Notes: generated by a model from the letters alone, not told the origin. Shown: positions 34,897 to 43,437, numbered from the stretch's first letter. The stretch: 64,000 nucleotides of DNA from UBA11524 sp964542315 (GCA_964542315.1 CAZIUA010000002.1:1-64000), one strand, 5' to 3'. Numbers and translations are program-made.

Positions 34897-37131
34897 TTAT
34901 CCCATCAGGCCGCCGGGCAGGGCGATGCCGTCCATCTTGCCCGCAGGGGTGTTGGCGACCTCCACACGCAGGGTGCTCGCGCCATCCGGCAGGCGGAAGG
35001 TATACGGCGCCCACAAGCGCACGCCCACGGACTTTCCGTCCGCCTCGACACGCGCGATCTCATGCACCTCGCCCAGGTCGATCAGCGTGCCGGGGGCGAG
35101 ATCCACCGCCGCCTCGTAGGTCACGCAGCCGGAATAGGTCTCCCAGCCGGGCAGCGTTTCCCAGCCGGGGAGGCGTCCCTCCGCATCGGGCATCAGGGTG
35201 ACGGTCGCTCCGTCCTCCCGGGTGAGCACCCATTGGCCGGGTCGCACCGGGACGGGCGTTTCGGGCGCTTCGGGGGCAGGATGTTCGGGGGCTGCTTCCG
35301 GGTCGATGCAGAGGATGATGCTCTCCCGCGGATGCAGGGTCAGGGGATAGTGGCCGCAGGTATGAACTGCATCGACGATACGACCCTCCCAGGCATCCAG
35401 CCAGCGTGCATGGCCTTCCACCGGGACAGAGACCTCCGTGCAGATACATTCGCCGCCCGCATTGACCAGCAGATAGAAATGCACGCCGTCCTTCACCACA
35501 TGGCTGACGCGCAGCGCCAGTGCAGGGGGAGCCGTCACCAGATCACGGGGGAGCGCGCCGCCCACAAAGGCCGCGATCTTCGCCCTTTCCGCCGCATCCA
35601 GCGGCACATCGCCCGGCAGGACGCAGGTATACCGCTGCCCGGCAATGCACAGCGCGCCGCCGGACACAGTGCAGTCCTTCAGGAGGGCCTTCTCCAGGTA
35701 GTTGAACTCGATCTGCCCCTCGTACAGGGGGATCACGCCCTGCCAGTCCATCCGGTCGCCCTCGCACAGGACGGCCACGCGCGCCTGATTCACGCTGTCC
35801 GTCATCAGCCAGGACAGGCGGCGCATATACTCGGAAATGGCGGCGTATTCCGGCCACCAGGCGTTGTTCGGCCCCGCATCCGGCGGACGCTCATCCCCGC
35901 GCCCATCGCGGATGGAATAGTAAAACGCATGGGGACAGAGCATGTTCACGCCGCGGACAAAGAGATAGTCCATATACCACTTCATGTCCCCGGGTGTCAT
36001 GCCCCATTGGGAAATTTTCGGGCCGCAGCAGCCGAAGCATTCGTTCAGGTTGCGGCGGCGGCGGTGATGACGGGCGCTGTCCGCCGAGCATTTGCCCAGC
36101 ACGCTTTCTCCGCCGTGCAGATCGTCCTCCACGTCCACAAAGCGCCACACCACATCCTGCCCCGGCAGCTGGAACGCCGACAGCAGACCGATATCCCAGC
36201 CCTTGGCCGGATGCCCCGTCAGCGCCACCCCATGGGCCGCGCACCAATCCGCCAGCGGCTGATAATACGTGCGCACCATGCGCGCATTGACCGCCTGACG
36301 ATACCGGCGCTTCACGTCCTCATGCCCGACGAAGAACAGACAGGGCAGTTGGGCTGCATCGCCGAATTCCGCCAGAAAGCCCTGCGTCCAGGCGATGGCG
36401 CCCCGGCGGGCATTGCGCCCCACGATGTCCGGCTCATCGGTGAACATGGCGATGACCGTCTTGCCGAAATGCTCCTGCAGGGCGGCATAGTACCGCTCAT
36501 GGGTGATGCGGATGAAGGCCGCCACGGCCTCCGGGTTCAGCAGGTCGGCGGAACGGGGCGCATCAGGCTGTCCATCGTCCTCGCCCTCATGCACGCCGCG
36601 GATCGTCCCCCCGGAGAAGCCCTCGCGGAAGATCAGCAGCGTCCGCCCGTCCTCCGGCATCGGGAACACGCCCGATGCGGCCTCCACGACCGTCACATCG
36701 GACACATTGACCCCCTCCACGCGCGCCGCACAGGCTGCGACGATATCCGCCGCGGCAGGCACCGCCGCATCCGGGCGCTCCATCCACAGGCAGCGCGAGG
36801 CATACGACGCATTCTCCCTGACCACCAGGCCATGCGCTGCACCGGAGGGATACATGGCCTCATCATAGAGGATGACGTGCATGCCGCGCCGGGCGGCCTC
36901 CTCCACCGCATGGCGGACGAAATGCAGATAGGTCTCCGACAGATAGGGGATCGACCCCGGCAGCCCCTTGCGCGGATGAATGACGAAGCCTGCCACGCCA
37001 TGGACCTGGAAATCGTCGATCTGCCGGGTAAGTTCCTCCTCGGTCAGCGCATCGTTCCAGAACCAAAAGGGCAGGGGACTGTATTCATCCGCCGGGTGCA
37101 GGAAGGCCTCCAGCAGCTTTTCGCAGGACAT
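34897..37131 (-). CDS. Putative glycoside hydrolase of unassigned family
   Basis: 744 aa, no signal peptide. The N-terminal barrel begins PLPFWFWNDALTEEELTRQI and GFVIHPRKGLPGS, followed by ILYDEAMYPSGAAHGLVV and MFTDEPDIVGRN; acidic residues after strands (DEAMYP, TDEP) look like catalytic or binding sites. A central Rossmann-like part (about 430-560, VAVLCEGDRMDWQG) and a C-terminal jelly-roll (about 640-740) follow. The layout recalls GH106/GH42-type rhamnosidase or galactosidase relatives, but I cannot assign a family. GGAGGG lies 7 nt before the ATG at 37131. Divergent promoter shared with the serine hydrolase gene. Confidence 0.68.
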   Translation of the reverse strand: MSCEKLLEAFLHPADEYSPLPFWFWNDALTEEELTRQIDDFQVHGVAGFVIHPRKGLPGSIPYLSETYLHFVRHAVEEAARRGMHVILYDEAMYPSGAAHGLVVRENASYASRCLWMERPDAAVPAAADIVAACAARVEGVNVSDVTVVEAASGVFPMPEDGRTLLIFREGFSGGTIRGVHEGEDDGQPDAPRSADLLNPEAVAAFIRITHERYYAALQEHFGKTVIAMFTDEPDIVGRNARRGAIAWTQGFLAEFGDAAQLPCLFFVGHEDVKRRYRQAVNARMVRTYYQPLADWCAAHGVALTGHPAKGWDIGLLSAFQLPGQDVVWRFVDVEDDLHGGESVLGKCSADSARHHRRRRNLNECFGCCGPKISQWGMTPGDMKWYMDYLFVRGVNMLCPHAFYYSIRDGRGDERPPDAGPNNAWWPEYAAISEYMRRLSWLMTDSVNQARVAVLCEGDRMDWQGVIPLYEGQIEFNYLEKALLKDCTVSGGALCIAGQRYTCVLPGDVPLDAAERAKIAAFVGGALPRDLVTAPPALALRVSHVVKDGVHFYLLVNAGGECICTEVSVPVEGHARWLDAWEGRIVDAVHTCGHYPLTLHPRESIILCIDPEAAPEHPAPEAPETPVPVRPGQWVLTREDGATVTLMPDAEGRLPGWETLPGWETYSGCVTYEAAVDLAPGTLIDLGEVHEIARVEADGKSVGVRLWAPYTFRLPDGASTLRVEVANTPAGKMDGIALPGGLMG

Positions 37132-37162
37132 TTTCCGTCCCTCCATATCGCTTGTTTTCTCC

Positions 37163-37213
37163 ATTATACCACGCCGAAGGAGGCTTGCGCAATCCGCTGA
37201 AAAGGGCTATAAT
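37163..37213. promoter_or_regulatory. Overlapping divergent promoters
   Basis: The palindrome TTGCGCAA (37185-37192) gives a -35 to both directions: plus strand TTGCGC, 17 nt, TATAAT (37208-37213); minus strand TTGCGC, 18 nt, TATAAT (complement 37163-37168). The two promoters probably compete. Confidence 0.65.
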
Positions 37214-37274
37214 AGGTCGAAGAAACCACGATTTGCCCAGATCGGACCGTATCACAAAAACGGAGGTTTTCGTC

Positions 37275-38447
37275 ATGTCCTTGCACGATCAGATCACCGA
37301 TATCCTTGCCGCCGCAGTGGACAACCACGAATGCGCCGGCGTGAACGTCCTCGTCCGCCGGCATGGCGAGGAGCTGCTCTACACCCAGGCCGGCATGGCT
37401 GACATCGACGAGGGGCGGCTCATCCAGCGGGACAGCATCTTCCGCCTCTACAGCCAGACCAAGCCCATCACCGCGGCCGCCGTCATCCTGCTGATGGAGC
37501 GCGGCCTCATCAGCCTGATGGACGGGGTGGATATGTACCTGCCGGGCTTCCGCAATCCGCAGGTCGTGGACGCGCAGGGGAAGCTGTCGCCGGCGTACCG
37601 CGCGCCGTGGCTGATCGAGCTGCTGGGCATGACGGCCGGTCTGGCCTACCCCGACGCTGACCCTGCCGGACAGTACGCCGCACGCGTCTTTGAAGACGCC
37701 CATGCGCAGATCCGCGCCGGCGGCGGCATCCCCACGGTGGAATTCATGAACCGCCTGGGTGAGCAGCCCCTGGCCTTCCAGCCCGGAACGCACTGGCGCT
37801 ATTCCACCTGTGCGGATGTGCTGGGCGCGGTGGTCGAGGTGGTGACGGGCAAGCGCTTCGGCGATTTCCTGCGGGATGAATTTTTCACGCCGCTGGAGAT
37901 GGTGGACACGGCCTTCTGGGTGCCGGAGAGCAAGCGGGAACGCTTCGTGACCTGCTATGAGCGGGTTGACGGCGGCCTGACGCCCTGGCTGGGCATGAAC
38001 CTGGCCTGCGGTGTGTACGACCGCGACCCGGCCTTTGAATCCGGCGGCGCGGGGCTTGTTTCCACCCTGGAGGACTACAGCCACTTCACCGATATGCTCA
38101 TGAACGGCGGCGTGTGGAAGGGGCGGCGCATCCTGTCCCCCGCATCGGTGAAATTCCTCACCACACCCCAGCTGAACGACACCGTCCGCAAGGATATGTG
38201 GGACAGCCTGAGCGGCTATTCCTACGGCAAGCTGAACCGCGTCTGCGTGGAACCGGAGCAGGTGGCGGGTCTGGCGCTGCCCGGCGAATTCGGCTGGGAC
38301 GGCTGGCTGGGCAGCTACATGTGCTGCTTCCCCTCCGCCGGAATGACCCTCCTCTCCATGCAGAACACCACCAACGCAGGCACCTCCACCGTGGTGCGCA
38401 AGGTACGCAACGCACTCCTGGCCGACCTCAGCCGGAACGAGGGCTGA
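37275..38447 (+). CDS. Serine hydrolase of the beta-lactamase class C / esterase family
   Basis: 390 aa, no signal peptide, so likely a cytoplasmic esterase or peptidase rather than a beta-lactamase. The catalytic Ser-Lys is in RLYSQTKPITAAAVILLMER (SxxK), the second motif is WRYSTCADVLGAVVE (Tyr-Ser), and FESGGAGLVSTLEDYSHF follows near the C-terminal third. CGGAGG lies 8 nt before the ATG at 37275. Its own terminator follows at 38476. Substrate unknown; neighbours suggest acetyl or acyl groups on plant glycans, which is only inference. Confidence 0.82.
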   Translation: MSLHDQITDILAAAVDNHECAGVNVLVRRHGEELLYTQAGMADIDEGRLIQRDSIFRLYSQTKPITAAAVILLMERGLISLMDGVDMYLPGFRNPQVVDAQGKLSPAYRAPWLIELLGMTAGLAYPDADPAGQYAARVFEDAHAQIRAGGGIPTVEFMNRLGEQPLAFQPGTHWRYSTCADVLGAVVEVVTGKRFGDFLRDEFFTPLEMVDTAFWVPESKRERFVTCYERVDGGLTPWLGMNLACGVYDRDPAFESGGAGLVSTLEDYSHFTDMLMNGGVWKGRRILSPASVKFLTTPQLNDTVRKDMWDSLSGYSYGKLNRVCVEPEQVAGLALPGEFGWDGWLGSYMCCFPSAGMTLLSMQNTTNAGTSTVVRKVRNALLADLSRNEG

Positions 38448-38475
38448 TCGGCAGATCTCATGCGTGTATAAAAAA

Positions 38476-38502
38476 GGCTCCCCGATCAGGGGAGTCTTTT
38501 TC
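38476..38502 (+). terminator. Terminator of the serine hydrolase gene
   Basis: GGCTCCCC pairs with GGGGAGTC, followed by T5. Confidence 0.8.
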
Positions 38503-38645
38503 GTATGGGGACTTCGTCCCCTTTTTTCGCGATGGAACAGGCTGAAATGTCAGGCAATTTCCGTATGGCAATTCCATCTCATCCGGCCTTACGGCCATCT
38601 TCCCCGCAAAGAAGACGGCTTTGCACGGCGTCCCCCCTTGGTCAT
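38503..38645. repeat. Dispersed intergenic repeat, copy 3
   Basis: Inverse orientation to copy 1: GGGACTTCGTCCC, then CTCATCCGGCCTTACGGCC and CTTCCCCGCAAAGAAG. Non-coding. Confidence 0.65.
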
Positions 38646-38688
38646 AAAAACCAGATTGCAGGCCCTCGCGTGCATCGAAACATACTTT

Positions 38689-39777
38689 TTAGCGCTTGAT
38701 ATCGTAGTTCATGTTGGCCAGGTTCTTGATCGTCCGCACATCGTCGATGATGTTGGCGTCACCGTGGATGGTGTGCTTGATGACCGAGGACGCGACGGCG
38801 AAGTTCAGCATGTCCATGGGCTTGTAGTTATGGATCATGGCGTAGATCAGGCCGGAGGCAAAGGCATCGCCGCCGCCCACACGGTCGAGGATGGTGAAGG
38901 TGAACAGACGGGATTCGAAGGTGTGTCCCTCGTACCACATGAAGGCCTTGAGGCTGTTCTCGGAGCCGGAATGGGCATAGCGGACATGGCGTGCGATGCA
39001 GGTCAGGTTGGGATAGCGCGCCACGAATTTCTGGAAGATCTCGTCCTGCTGCTCATAGGTCGGCTGGAGCGGCACTCCGTCCTTCCAGTCCCCCTTGCTA
39101 TGGTCGTTTTCGTCCTTCCACAGGTGATACGGCTCAATGCCCAGGAGGATGTTGACATAGGGCAGGCAAGCGGTGCAGAAGTCGCGTGCCTCCTCCCAAG
39201 TCCAGAGGCTGGAGCGGAAATTGCCGTCGAAGGACACGGTCATACCCTTCTGATTGGCGACCTTGAGCATATCCAGCACCAGCTGACGACAGTTGGGCGC
39301 CAGCGCAGGCGTGATGCCCGACAGATGCAGCCAGTCATACCCGTCCAGCAGCGCATCCAGATCGACCTTGGAGAAGTCATACTCCGTCAGCGCGGAATGC
39401 TTCCGGTCATAGATGACCTTGCTGGCGCGGATGCCATAGCCCGTTTCCAGATAGTACGTCCCCAGGCGATGGGTCGGGGTCTCCTCCGGGGTGGAGAGGA
39501 TCATGGGTGTGCAGTGAACATCGTTGGAACGAAGGCTCCTCACGGCGGACTTGCCCAGCGAATTGTTCGGCACGACGGAGAAGAAGGTGCTGTCCACCCC
39601 CAGATTCGCCAGTGCCAGGGCGATATTGGCCTCGGAGCCGCCATAGCTCAGCCCAAAGGACGTGGCCATACGGATCTTATCATAATTGGGCGGGGTCAGG
39701 CGGAGCATGATCTCCCCCATGGTGATGAATTTCTTCTGCCCGGGGCGGTTGTCCAGCAGCGGATTGGCATGGATCAT
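38689..39777 (-). CDS. kdgK: PfkB-family sugar kinase, probably 2-keto-3-deoxygluconate kinase
   Basis: 362 aa, cytoplasmic ribokinase fold. It begins FITMGEIMLRLTPPNYDKI and has the substrate lid GGSEANIALALANLGVDSTF. The C-terminal PfkB signature is LDRVGGGDAFASGLIYAM, whose Asp is the catalytic base. Substrate is inferred: the GEIMLRLTPP start is characteristic of KDG kinases, which phosphorylate the keto-deoxy acid made from unsaturated uronates. That fits the GH88/DUF2264 cluster. GGAAGGAAGG precedes the ATG. Promoter at 39828-39856. Confidence 0.85.
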   Translation of the reverse strand: MIHANPLLDNRPGQKKFITMGEIMLRLTPPNYDKIRMATSFGLSYGGSEANIALALANLGVDSTFFSVVPNNSLGKSAVRSLRSNDVHCTPMILSTPEETPTHRLGTYYLETGYGIRASKVIYDRKHSALTEYDFSKVDLDALLDGYDWLHLSGITPALAPNCRQLVLDMLKVANQKGMTVSFDGNFRSSLWTWEEARDFCTACLPYVNILLGIEPYHLWKDENDHSKGDWKDGVPLQPTYEQQDEIFQKFVARYPNLTCIARHVRYAHSGSENSLKAFMWYEGHTFESRLFTFTILDRVGGGDAFASGLIYAMIHNYKPMDMLNFAVASSVIKHTIHGDANIIDDVRTIKNLANMNYDIKR

Positions 39778-39827
39778 AATATTTCCTTCCTTCCGGATAT
39801 GATGGGGATAACGGTTCGGATACGATC

Positions 39828-39856
39828 ATTATACCACATTCACACAGGGTGCGCAA
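39828..39856 (-). promoter_or_regulatory. kdgK promoter
   Basis: Minus strand TTGCGC (complement 39851-39856), 17 nt, TATAAT (complement 39828-39833), 51 nt before the start codon. Confidence 0.65.
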
Positions 39857-39963
39857 TGGCGCTGCGCCTCCGCTGACGGCGCAAACCGCCGCATTCGCGA
39901 CAGCATCCACTGCGGACGCTTCGCCGTGAGGAGATCCCCCGGCAGAAACATCAGGTAGCTGTC

Positions 39964-40119
39964 ATGAGTAACGAACAGAGCCAACGCTTGGAACTACTTG
40001 CGAGTCTTGACGAACTTGACCGACTGCAAGACCGCACGACCGACAGCGAACTGCTGAAAATGATCGCAGAACGCAAAAAGGCGCTCAGAACGACACTGCA
40101 AAGCACTCTGAACGCCTGA
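39964..40119 (+). CDS. Small charged helical protein next to the CRISPR array
   Basis: 51 aa: MSNEQSQRLELLASLDELDR and so on, ending TTLQSTLNA. Rich in Leu, Arg, Asp and Glu with a heptad-like pattern, so probably a helical pair or coiled coil. A weak AGGT site precedes the ATG. Codon choice (CTT, CTA, AGT, GAA) is less GC-biased than its neighbours, which hints at transfer. It faces the array from the opposite strand. No family recognised; it could be a chance frame, but start, length and composition favour a gene. Confidence 0.45.
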   Translation: MSNEQSQRLELLASLDELDRLQDRTTDSELLKMIAERKKALRTTLQSTLNA

Positions 40120-40269
40120 CCCCAGCAACAGGGGGCTTGGTGGTAGACCTGCCGCCACCTTGTCCCCTGATTCTACCACAACAGCGGCAGGAAGACAAGG
40201 CAGGGGGACTTCGATCGCCCCGTGGAGGGGATCTGTCCCGTCCTGCCTTATCGGCGCAGCTGTACGCCG
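40120..40269. other. Distal flank of the CRISPR array
   Basis: Non-coding, with interleaved inverted repeats (TGGTAGA/TCTACCA and CCTGCCGC/GCGGCAGG, 40139-40195). No further CRISPR repeat, even degenerate, could be found here. Confidence 0.4.
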
Positions 40270-40367
40270 ATTTTGTTCCACCTCCCCGGGCGGGGAGAGA
40301 CATGGCTGGAGACGGGCGAGGGCGATCCCTATAAGATTTTGTTCCACCTCCCCGGGCGGGGAGAGAC
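40270..40367 (-). CRISPR. Minimal type I-C CRISPR array: two repeats, one self-targeting spacer
   Basis: Two identical 32-nt repeats (40270-40301 and 40336-40367) flank a 34-nt spacer (40302-40335). Read on the minus strand, the repeat begins GTCTCTCCCCGCCCGGGGAG and ends GTGGAACAAAAT, with a CTCCCC/GGGGAG stem, as in type I-C repeats. The array lies after cas2 in the same orientation, with 162 nt of leader. The spacer matches the XRE gene at 25311-25344 in every base, with a TTC PAM. Only one spacer remains, which is unusual for a locus with complete cas1, cas2 and cas4. Confidence 0.92.
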
Positions 40368-40529
40368 AGCAAAACTCACCAAGTTTTGCGGCGCATTTTC
40401 GTGCGCTTTGCGGTGATCAGGCTCTCTCAGGCGCAGATCTTCCGCGTGGTTGGGTGTCCCGGAGGGTTCAAATGGGCGATTTTGCGGTACGAACCCTCCG
40501 GGTTTTCATGATCGCTTCCGCTTCGCACG
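40368..40529 (-). promoter_or_regulatory. CRISPR leader with internal hairpins
   Basis: Between cas2 and the first repeat. Holds CAAAACT/AGTTTTG and GGCGCA/TGCGC hairpins close to the repeat, and a 12-bp stem CCCGGAGGGTTC/GAACCCTCCGGG (40458-40502) whose T4 tail points to the plus strand. Confidence 0.5.
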
Positions 40530-40820
40530 CTACAGGATCAGCACATCATCCGCCTGATAGGTGGCCTTTGCGCCGATATGTTCCACCTTGTGCTGCGGCT
40601 TGTTCCCCAGCGTGTAGAAACGCAGGCTGTCGCAGGATGGGTCGATCAGGCATTCCAGTTCATGGCGGAACAGCTTGAACTGGGCCGCGTCCAGCGTGCA
40701 TTCAAACACGGAATTCTGCACGCGCTGTCCATGGGCCACGCAGGCCTTCGCGACCTGTCGCAGGCGCCGACGCCCATTGGCATCCGCCGTGTTCACGTCG
40801 TATGTCACCAGGATCAGCAT
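40530..40820 (-). CDS. cas2: CRISPR adaptation endonuclease Cas2
   Basis: 96 aa, ferredoxin-like fold; forms the spacer-integration complex with Cas1. It starts MLILVTYDVNTADANGRRRL, with the conserved Asp after the first strand, and has VQNSVFECTLDAAQFKLF in the middle, as in type I-C Cas2. GGGAGGTGA precedes the ATG. The stop is TAG, the only clear TAG stop I noted among confident genes here. Appears intact. Confidence 0.95.
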   Translation of the reverse strand: MLILVTYDVNTADANGRRRLRQVAKACVAHGQRVQNSVFECTLDAAQFKLFRHELECLIDPSCDSLRFYTLGNKPQHKVEHIGAKATYQADDVLIL

Positions 40821-40862
40821 CGGCTCACCTCCCTTTCATCGGATCGTTGGCGAATCTCGCAC

Positions 40863-41894
40863 TCATTTCCACAGCAGCGGTGGACAGTCATCCAGATCGC
40901 CGCGGATATACCTTGCCAGCAGCATCGCCTGAGCATAGGGCACAAGGCCCCACATCAGCTTTTCCTTCAGGTAGGGGTGCGTGATCTCCTCCCGTTTCCT
41001 GTTTTGCCAGGCGGATAAGACGATCTTCCGGCCTTCGTCGTTGAGCAGCACTGCGCCGCCGGGCTGATGCTGGAAGTGCTTTGGCCGGATCTCCCTGGTG
41101 TTGATGAGGGTCAGCACCAGCCGATCCGCACTCACCGGGCGCAATTCCTCCATCAGATCCAGCGCCAGAGATTCTCGTCCCGGGCGGACGCGGTGCATGA
41201 AGCCTACATAGGGATCCAAACCGACACTTTCCAGCGCCGATGCGCAATCATGCGCCAGCAGCGTGTACACAAAGGACAGCATGGCATTCACAGCATCCGT
41301 AGGCGGACGCCTGTTGCGCTCGCCAAACCGGAAATCCTCCTTCTGGTTGAGGATCAGGTCATCCAGCACGCTGAAATACAGCGCGGAGGCTTCTCCTTCC
41401 ACACCGCGGAGGCGGTCCAGCTCCTCGCAGGCCATGATGGTCTCCAGCCGCTGCGCCAGCTGCAGGCTGATGGGCTTGAGCGTTTCCGCCGGAACGCGCA
41501 GGGCATGATCCCGCAGGGTACGCTCAATGCTCCAGCGGCTGTTGTAGATCTTGCCGAAGATGAAATGCCGGGCGATCTGGCAGCTTTTCGCCATGCTGTC
41601 CGCTATGCGGTATTGCTCTGCACGCAGCAGCACATTGCCCTTCGTTTCACCGCAGACGCGCGCCAGGAAGCGTCCGCTGCGCGTCATGAAACACAGGGAG
41701 ATCCCGCGTTTGGCGCATTCCCCCATCAGCGCCGGGCTCGCCCCACGGTAGGAGAAGCTGACGATCCCCTCCAGCATCAGCAGGGGGTATTGTCCCTTTT
41801 TCTCTTCGCCCTGACAGACAATAACATTTTCGTTTTCCAGTGCCAGATATCCTTCTTCGGAGGTCACATACAGCGTGTTCAGCAGTTTCCGCAT
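40863..41894 (-). CDS. cas1: CRISPR integrase Cas1 (type I-C)
   Basis: 343 aa. N-terminal beta domain (MRKLLNTLYVTSEEGYLALE) and C-terminal helical domain with the metal ligands Glu in LRGVEGEASALYF, His in YVGFMHRVRPGRESLALDLM and Glu in the following MEELRP. GAGGAGGA precedes the ATG at 41894, which overlaps the end of cas4 by 16 nt. Full length and intact, so spacer uptake could still work. Confidence 0.95.
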   Translation of the reverse strand: MRKLLNTLYVTSEEGYLALENENVIVCQGEEKKGQYPLLMLEGIVSFSYRGASPALMGECAKRGISLCFMTRSGRFLARVCGETKGNVLLRAEQYRIADSMAKSCQIARHFIFGKIYNSRWSIERTLRDHALRVPAETLKPISLQLAQRLETIMACEELDRLRGVEGEASALYFSVLDDLILNQKEDFRFGERNRRPPTDAVNAMLSFVYTLLAHDCASALESVGLDPYVGFMHRVRPGRESLALDLMEELRPVSADRLVLTLINTREIRPKHFQHQPGGAVLLNDEGRKIVLSAWQNRKREEITHPYLKEKLMWGLVPYAQAMLLARYIRGDLDDCPPLLWK

Positions 41895-42547
41895 GTATCG
41901 TCCTCCTCTCTGTGCTGCCTGATGTATCCCGCCACGCTTTGCGTTTTTTGCAAGCCGGGCAGGCACAGATCCTTGAGCAAGCAGGCCATGCAGCCCTTTG
42001 TCGGCTTTGGGCGCGGCGTATATCCCCGCGCGGTGTATTGGTGCATCTCATCCAGCATCGCTTCCACCCGATCCCGCATCGCCTGGTCGAAAACGACCCG
42101 CGTGCGCCGGTGCGGTTCGCCATAGTACAGGCTCCCCTCCGGGATGGTGCAGACCAGCATCTCCTCCAGGCACATCACCTGTGCGCAGAGCAGGAGTTCG
42201 TCCGCGTCATGGGTCTTGGGCTTGCCGCGCTTGTATTCCACCGGGTAGGGAAGCCACCGCCCATCGTAGCCCGGCAGCGTGATGCCTTCCGGGTCCCGAT
42301 GAAACTCCACCACGTCGCAGATGCCCGTGACCTTCAGCCGCATGGACTGCACCCGCAGCCCACGCATGATGAGCAGATCGCCGCGGCGTTCCGTTTGCTT
42401 CTCATCATGCGCGCGCTGGTGCATCAGCTGCCCCTCCACCGTGCGGACATTCTCCTGCCAGAGCTGCTCCAGATGGATCAGCGCCCACTGCCGCCGGCAA
42501 AACACAAAATGCTGCAAGGCGGAGATCATGAGGAGGTCATCGTCCAT
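41879..42547 (-). CDS. cas4: CRISPR nuclease Cas4 (type I-C)
   Basis: 222 aa, RecB-like nuclease with a 4Fe-4S cluster that selects PAM-bearing prespacers. The first cluster Cys is in FVFCRRQWALIH near the start, the other three in KGCMACLLKDLC near the end. The RecB motif appears as VTGICDVVEF ... PVEYKRGKPK. It overlaps the stop of cas7c. Intact. Confidence 0.94.
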   Translation of the reverse strand: MDDDLLMISALQHFVFCRRQWALIHLEQLWQENVRTVEGQLMHQRAHDEKQTERRGDLLIMRGLRVQSMRLKVTGICDVVEFHRDPEGITLPGYDGRWLPYPVEYKRGKPKTHDADELLLCAQVMCLEEMLVCTIPEGSLYYGEPHRRTRVVFDQAMRDRVEAMLDEMHQYTARGYTPRPKPTKGCMACLLKDLCLPGLQKTQSVAGYIRQHREEDDTCGNC

Positions 42548-43437
42548 CAGTTCATCCTCAGGCAGGTGACGCCTTCGGGCAGGGTCTCGGTGTCGATACT
42601 GACCTCATAGTCGCTGTATTTGCGGGCCGGCTGCGCATCGGGCTTGCAGGTCACGCGCACCTTATCGAAGAGCTTCCACGCGGGCGCATTGCCCAGTTCG
42701 CTCTCATGGCGGAAAACGATCAGCTCCCGCACGGCCATCTTGCCGCGCGCCGCAGAATGATCATTCTCAAACATGTTGAGGATCGCCTGCCACAGCAGGG
42801 TCAGGTCATCCTCTGTGAAGCCGGTGGACTTGCGGGCCAGATTGGCGGAAACGAAGCCTTCCGCGCGGTACAGCCCATAGGGCACGATGAACTTGCGCCC
42901 CATCTCGGTGTCCTTCTTCTCCGCGTCCTTCTCCGTGGTGATGGCCACACGGGTGATGGTCACCTCCTGCGGGGTGATGGGATCGATGCTGCGCGCAAAG
43001 CCCAGCTGCACCGGTCCGCGCACCTGACCGCAATTCAGCGCCGCCTTGACGAAGGTGGTCATCACCGCGCCAAAGGTGCGGATGTCGTAGAAGTGACCGC
43101 ACATGTAGTCCCGCAGCTTGCGGTCAATGTCCGGATCCGCCTTTTTCAGCGTCTTGGGATCGGCCTTTTCCAGCCCGTGCGCCTCCAGCGCCTGCGCGTC
43201 GCTGCGGTTGAGCGGCACGCCGGCCTTTATGTAGATGCCGTAGCCTTCCTCATCCTCCTTGAGCGTCTCCACATAGTTACGGATCTTGCGCTTCAGGCAC
43301 ACGTCCGTCACCAGGCCGTGTCCGGTCTCCGGATCTACACGGGGCATGTTGCCCGCATCGGGATCGCCATTGGGGTTGCCGTTTTCCACATCGAACAGGA
43401 TCACAAAGTCGTAGCGGCTCTTGATGACATCAGCCAT
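42547..43437 (-). CDS. cas7c: Cascade backbone protein Cas7c (Csd2)
   Basis: 296 aa, RAMP-type subunit that coats the spacer part of the crRNA. Typical Csd2 start: SRYDFVILFDVENGNPNGDP followed by DAGNMPRVDPETGHGLVTDV. The middle carries FGAVMTTFVKAALNCGQVRG and a PVQLGFARSIDPITPQEVTI strand. GAAGGAGGA precedes the ATG. Stop and cas4 start overlap as TGATG. Intact. Confidence 0.95.
   Translation of the reverse strand: MADVIKSRYDFVILFDVENGNPNGDPDAGNMPRVDPETGHGLVTDVCLKRKIRNYVETLKEDEEGYGIYIKAGVPLNRSDAQALEAHGLEKADPKTLKKADPDIDRKLRDYMCGHFYDIRTFGAVMTTFVKAALNCGQVRGPVQLGFARSIDPITPQEVTITRVAITTEKDAEKKDTEMGRKFIVPYGLYRAEGFVSANLARKSTGFTEDDLTLLWQAILNMFENDHSAARGKMAVRELIVFRHESELGNAPAWKLFDKVRVTCKPDAQPARKYSDYEVSIDTETLPEGVTCLRMN

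Noticed and set aside
40120..40269. More CRISPR repeats beyond the last one
   Set aside because: The CCCCGTGGAGGGG hairpin at 40219-40231 resembles the repeat stem only superficially and lacks the GTGGAACAAAAT end.
40455..40510. GGTTCAAAT within a stem as part of a tRNA gene
   Set aside because: No acceptor, D or anticodon arm can be formed; it is the leader hairpin.
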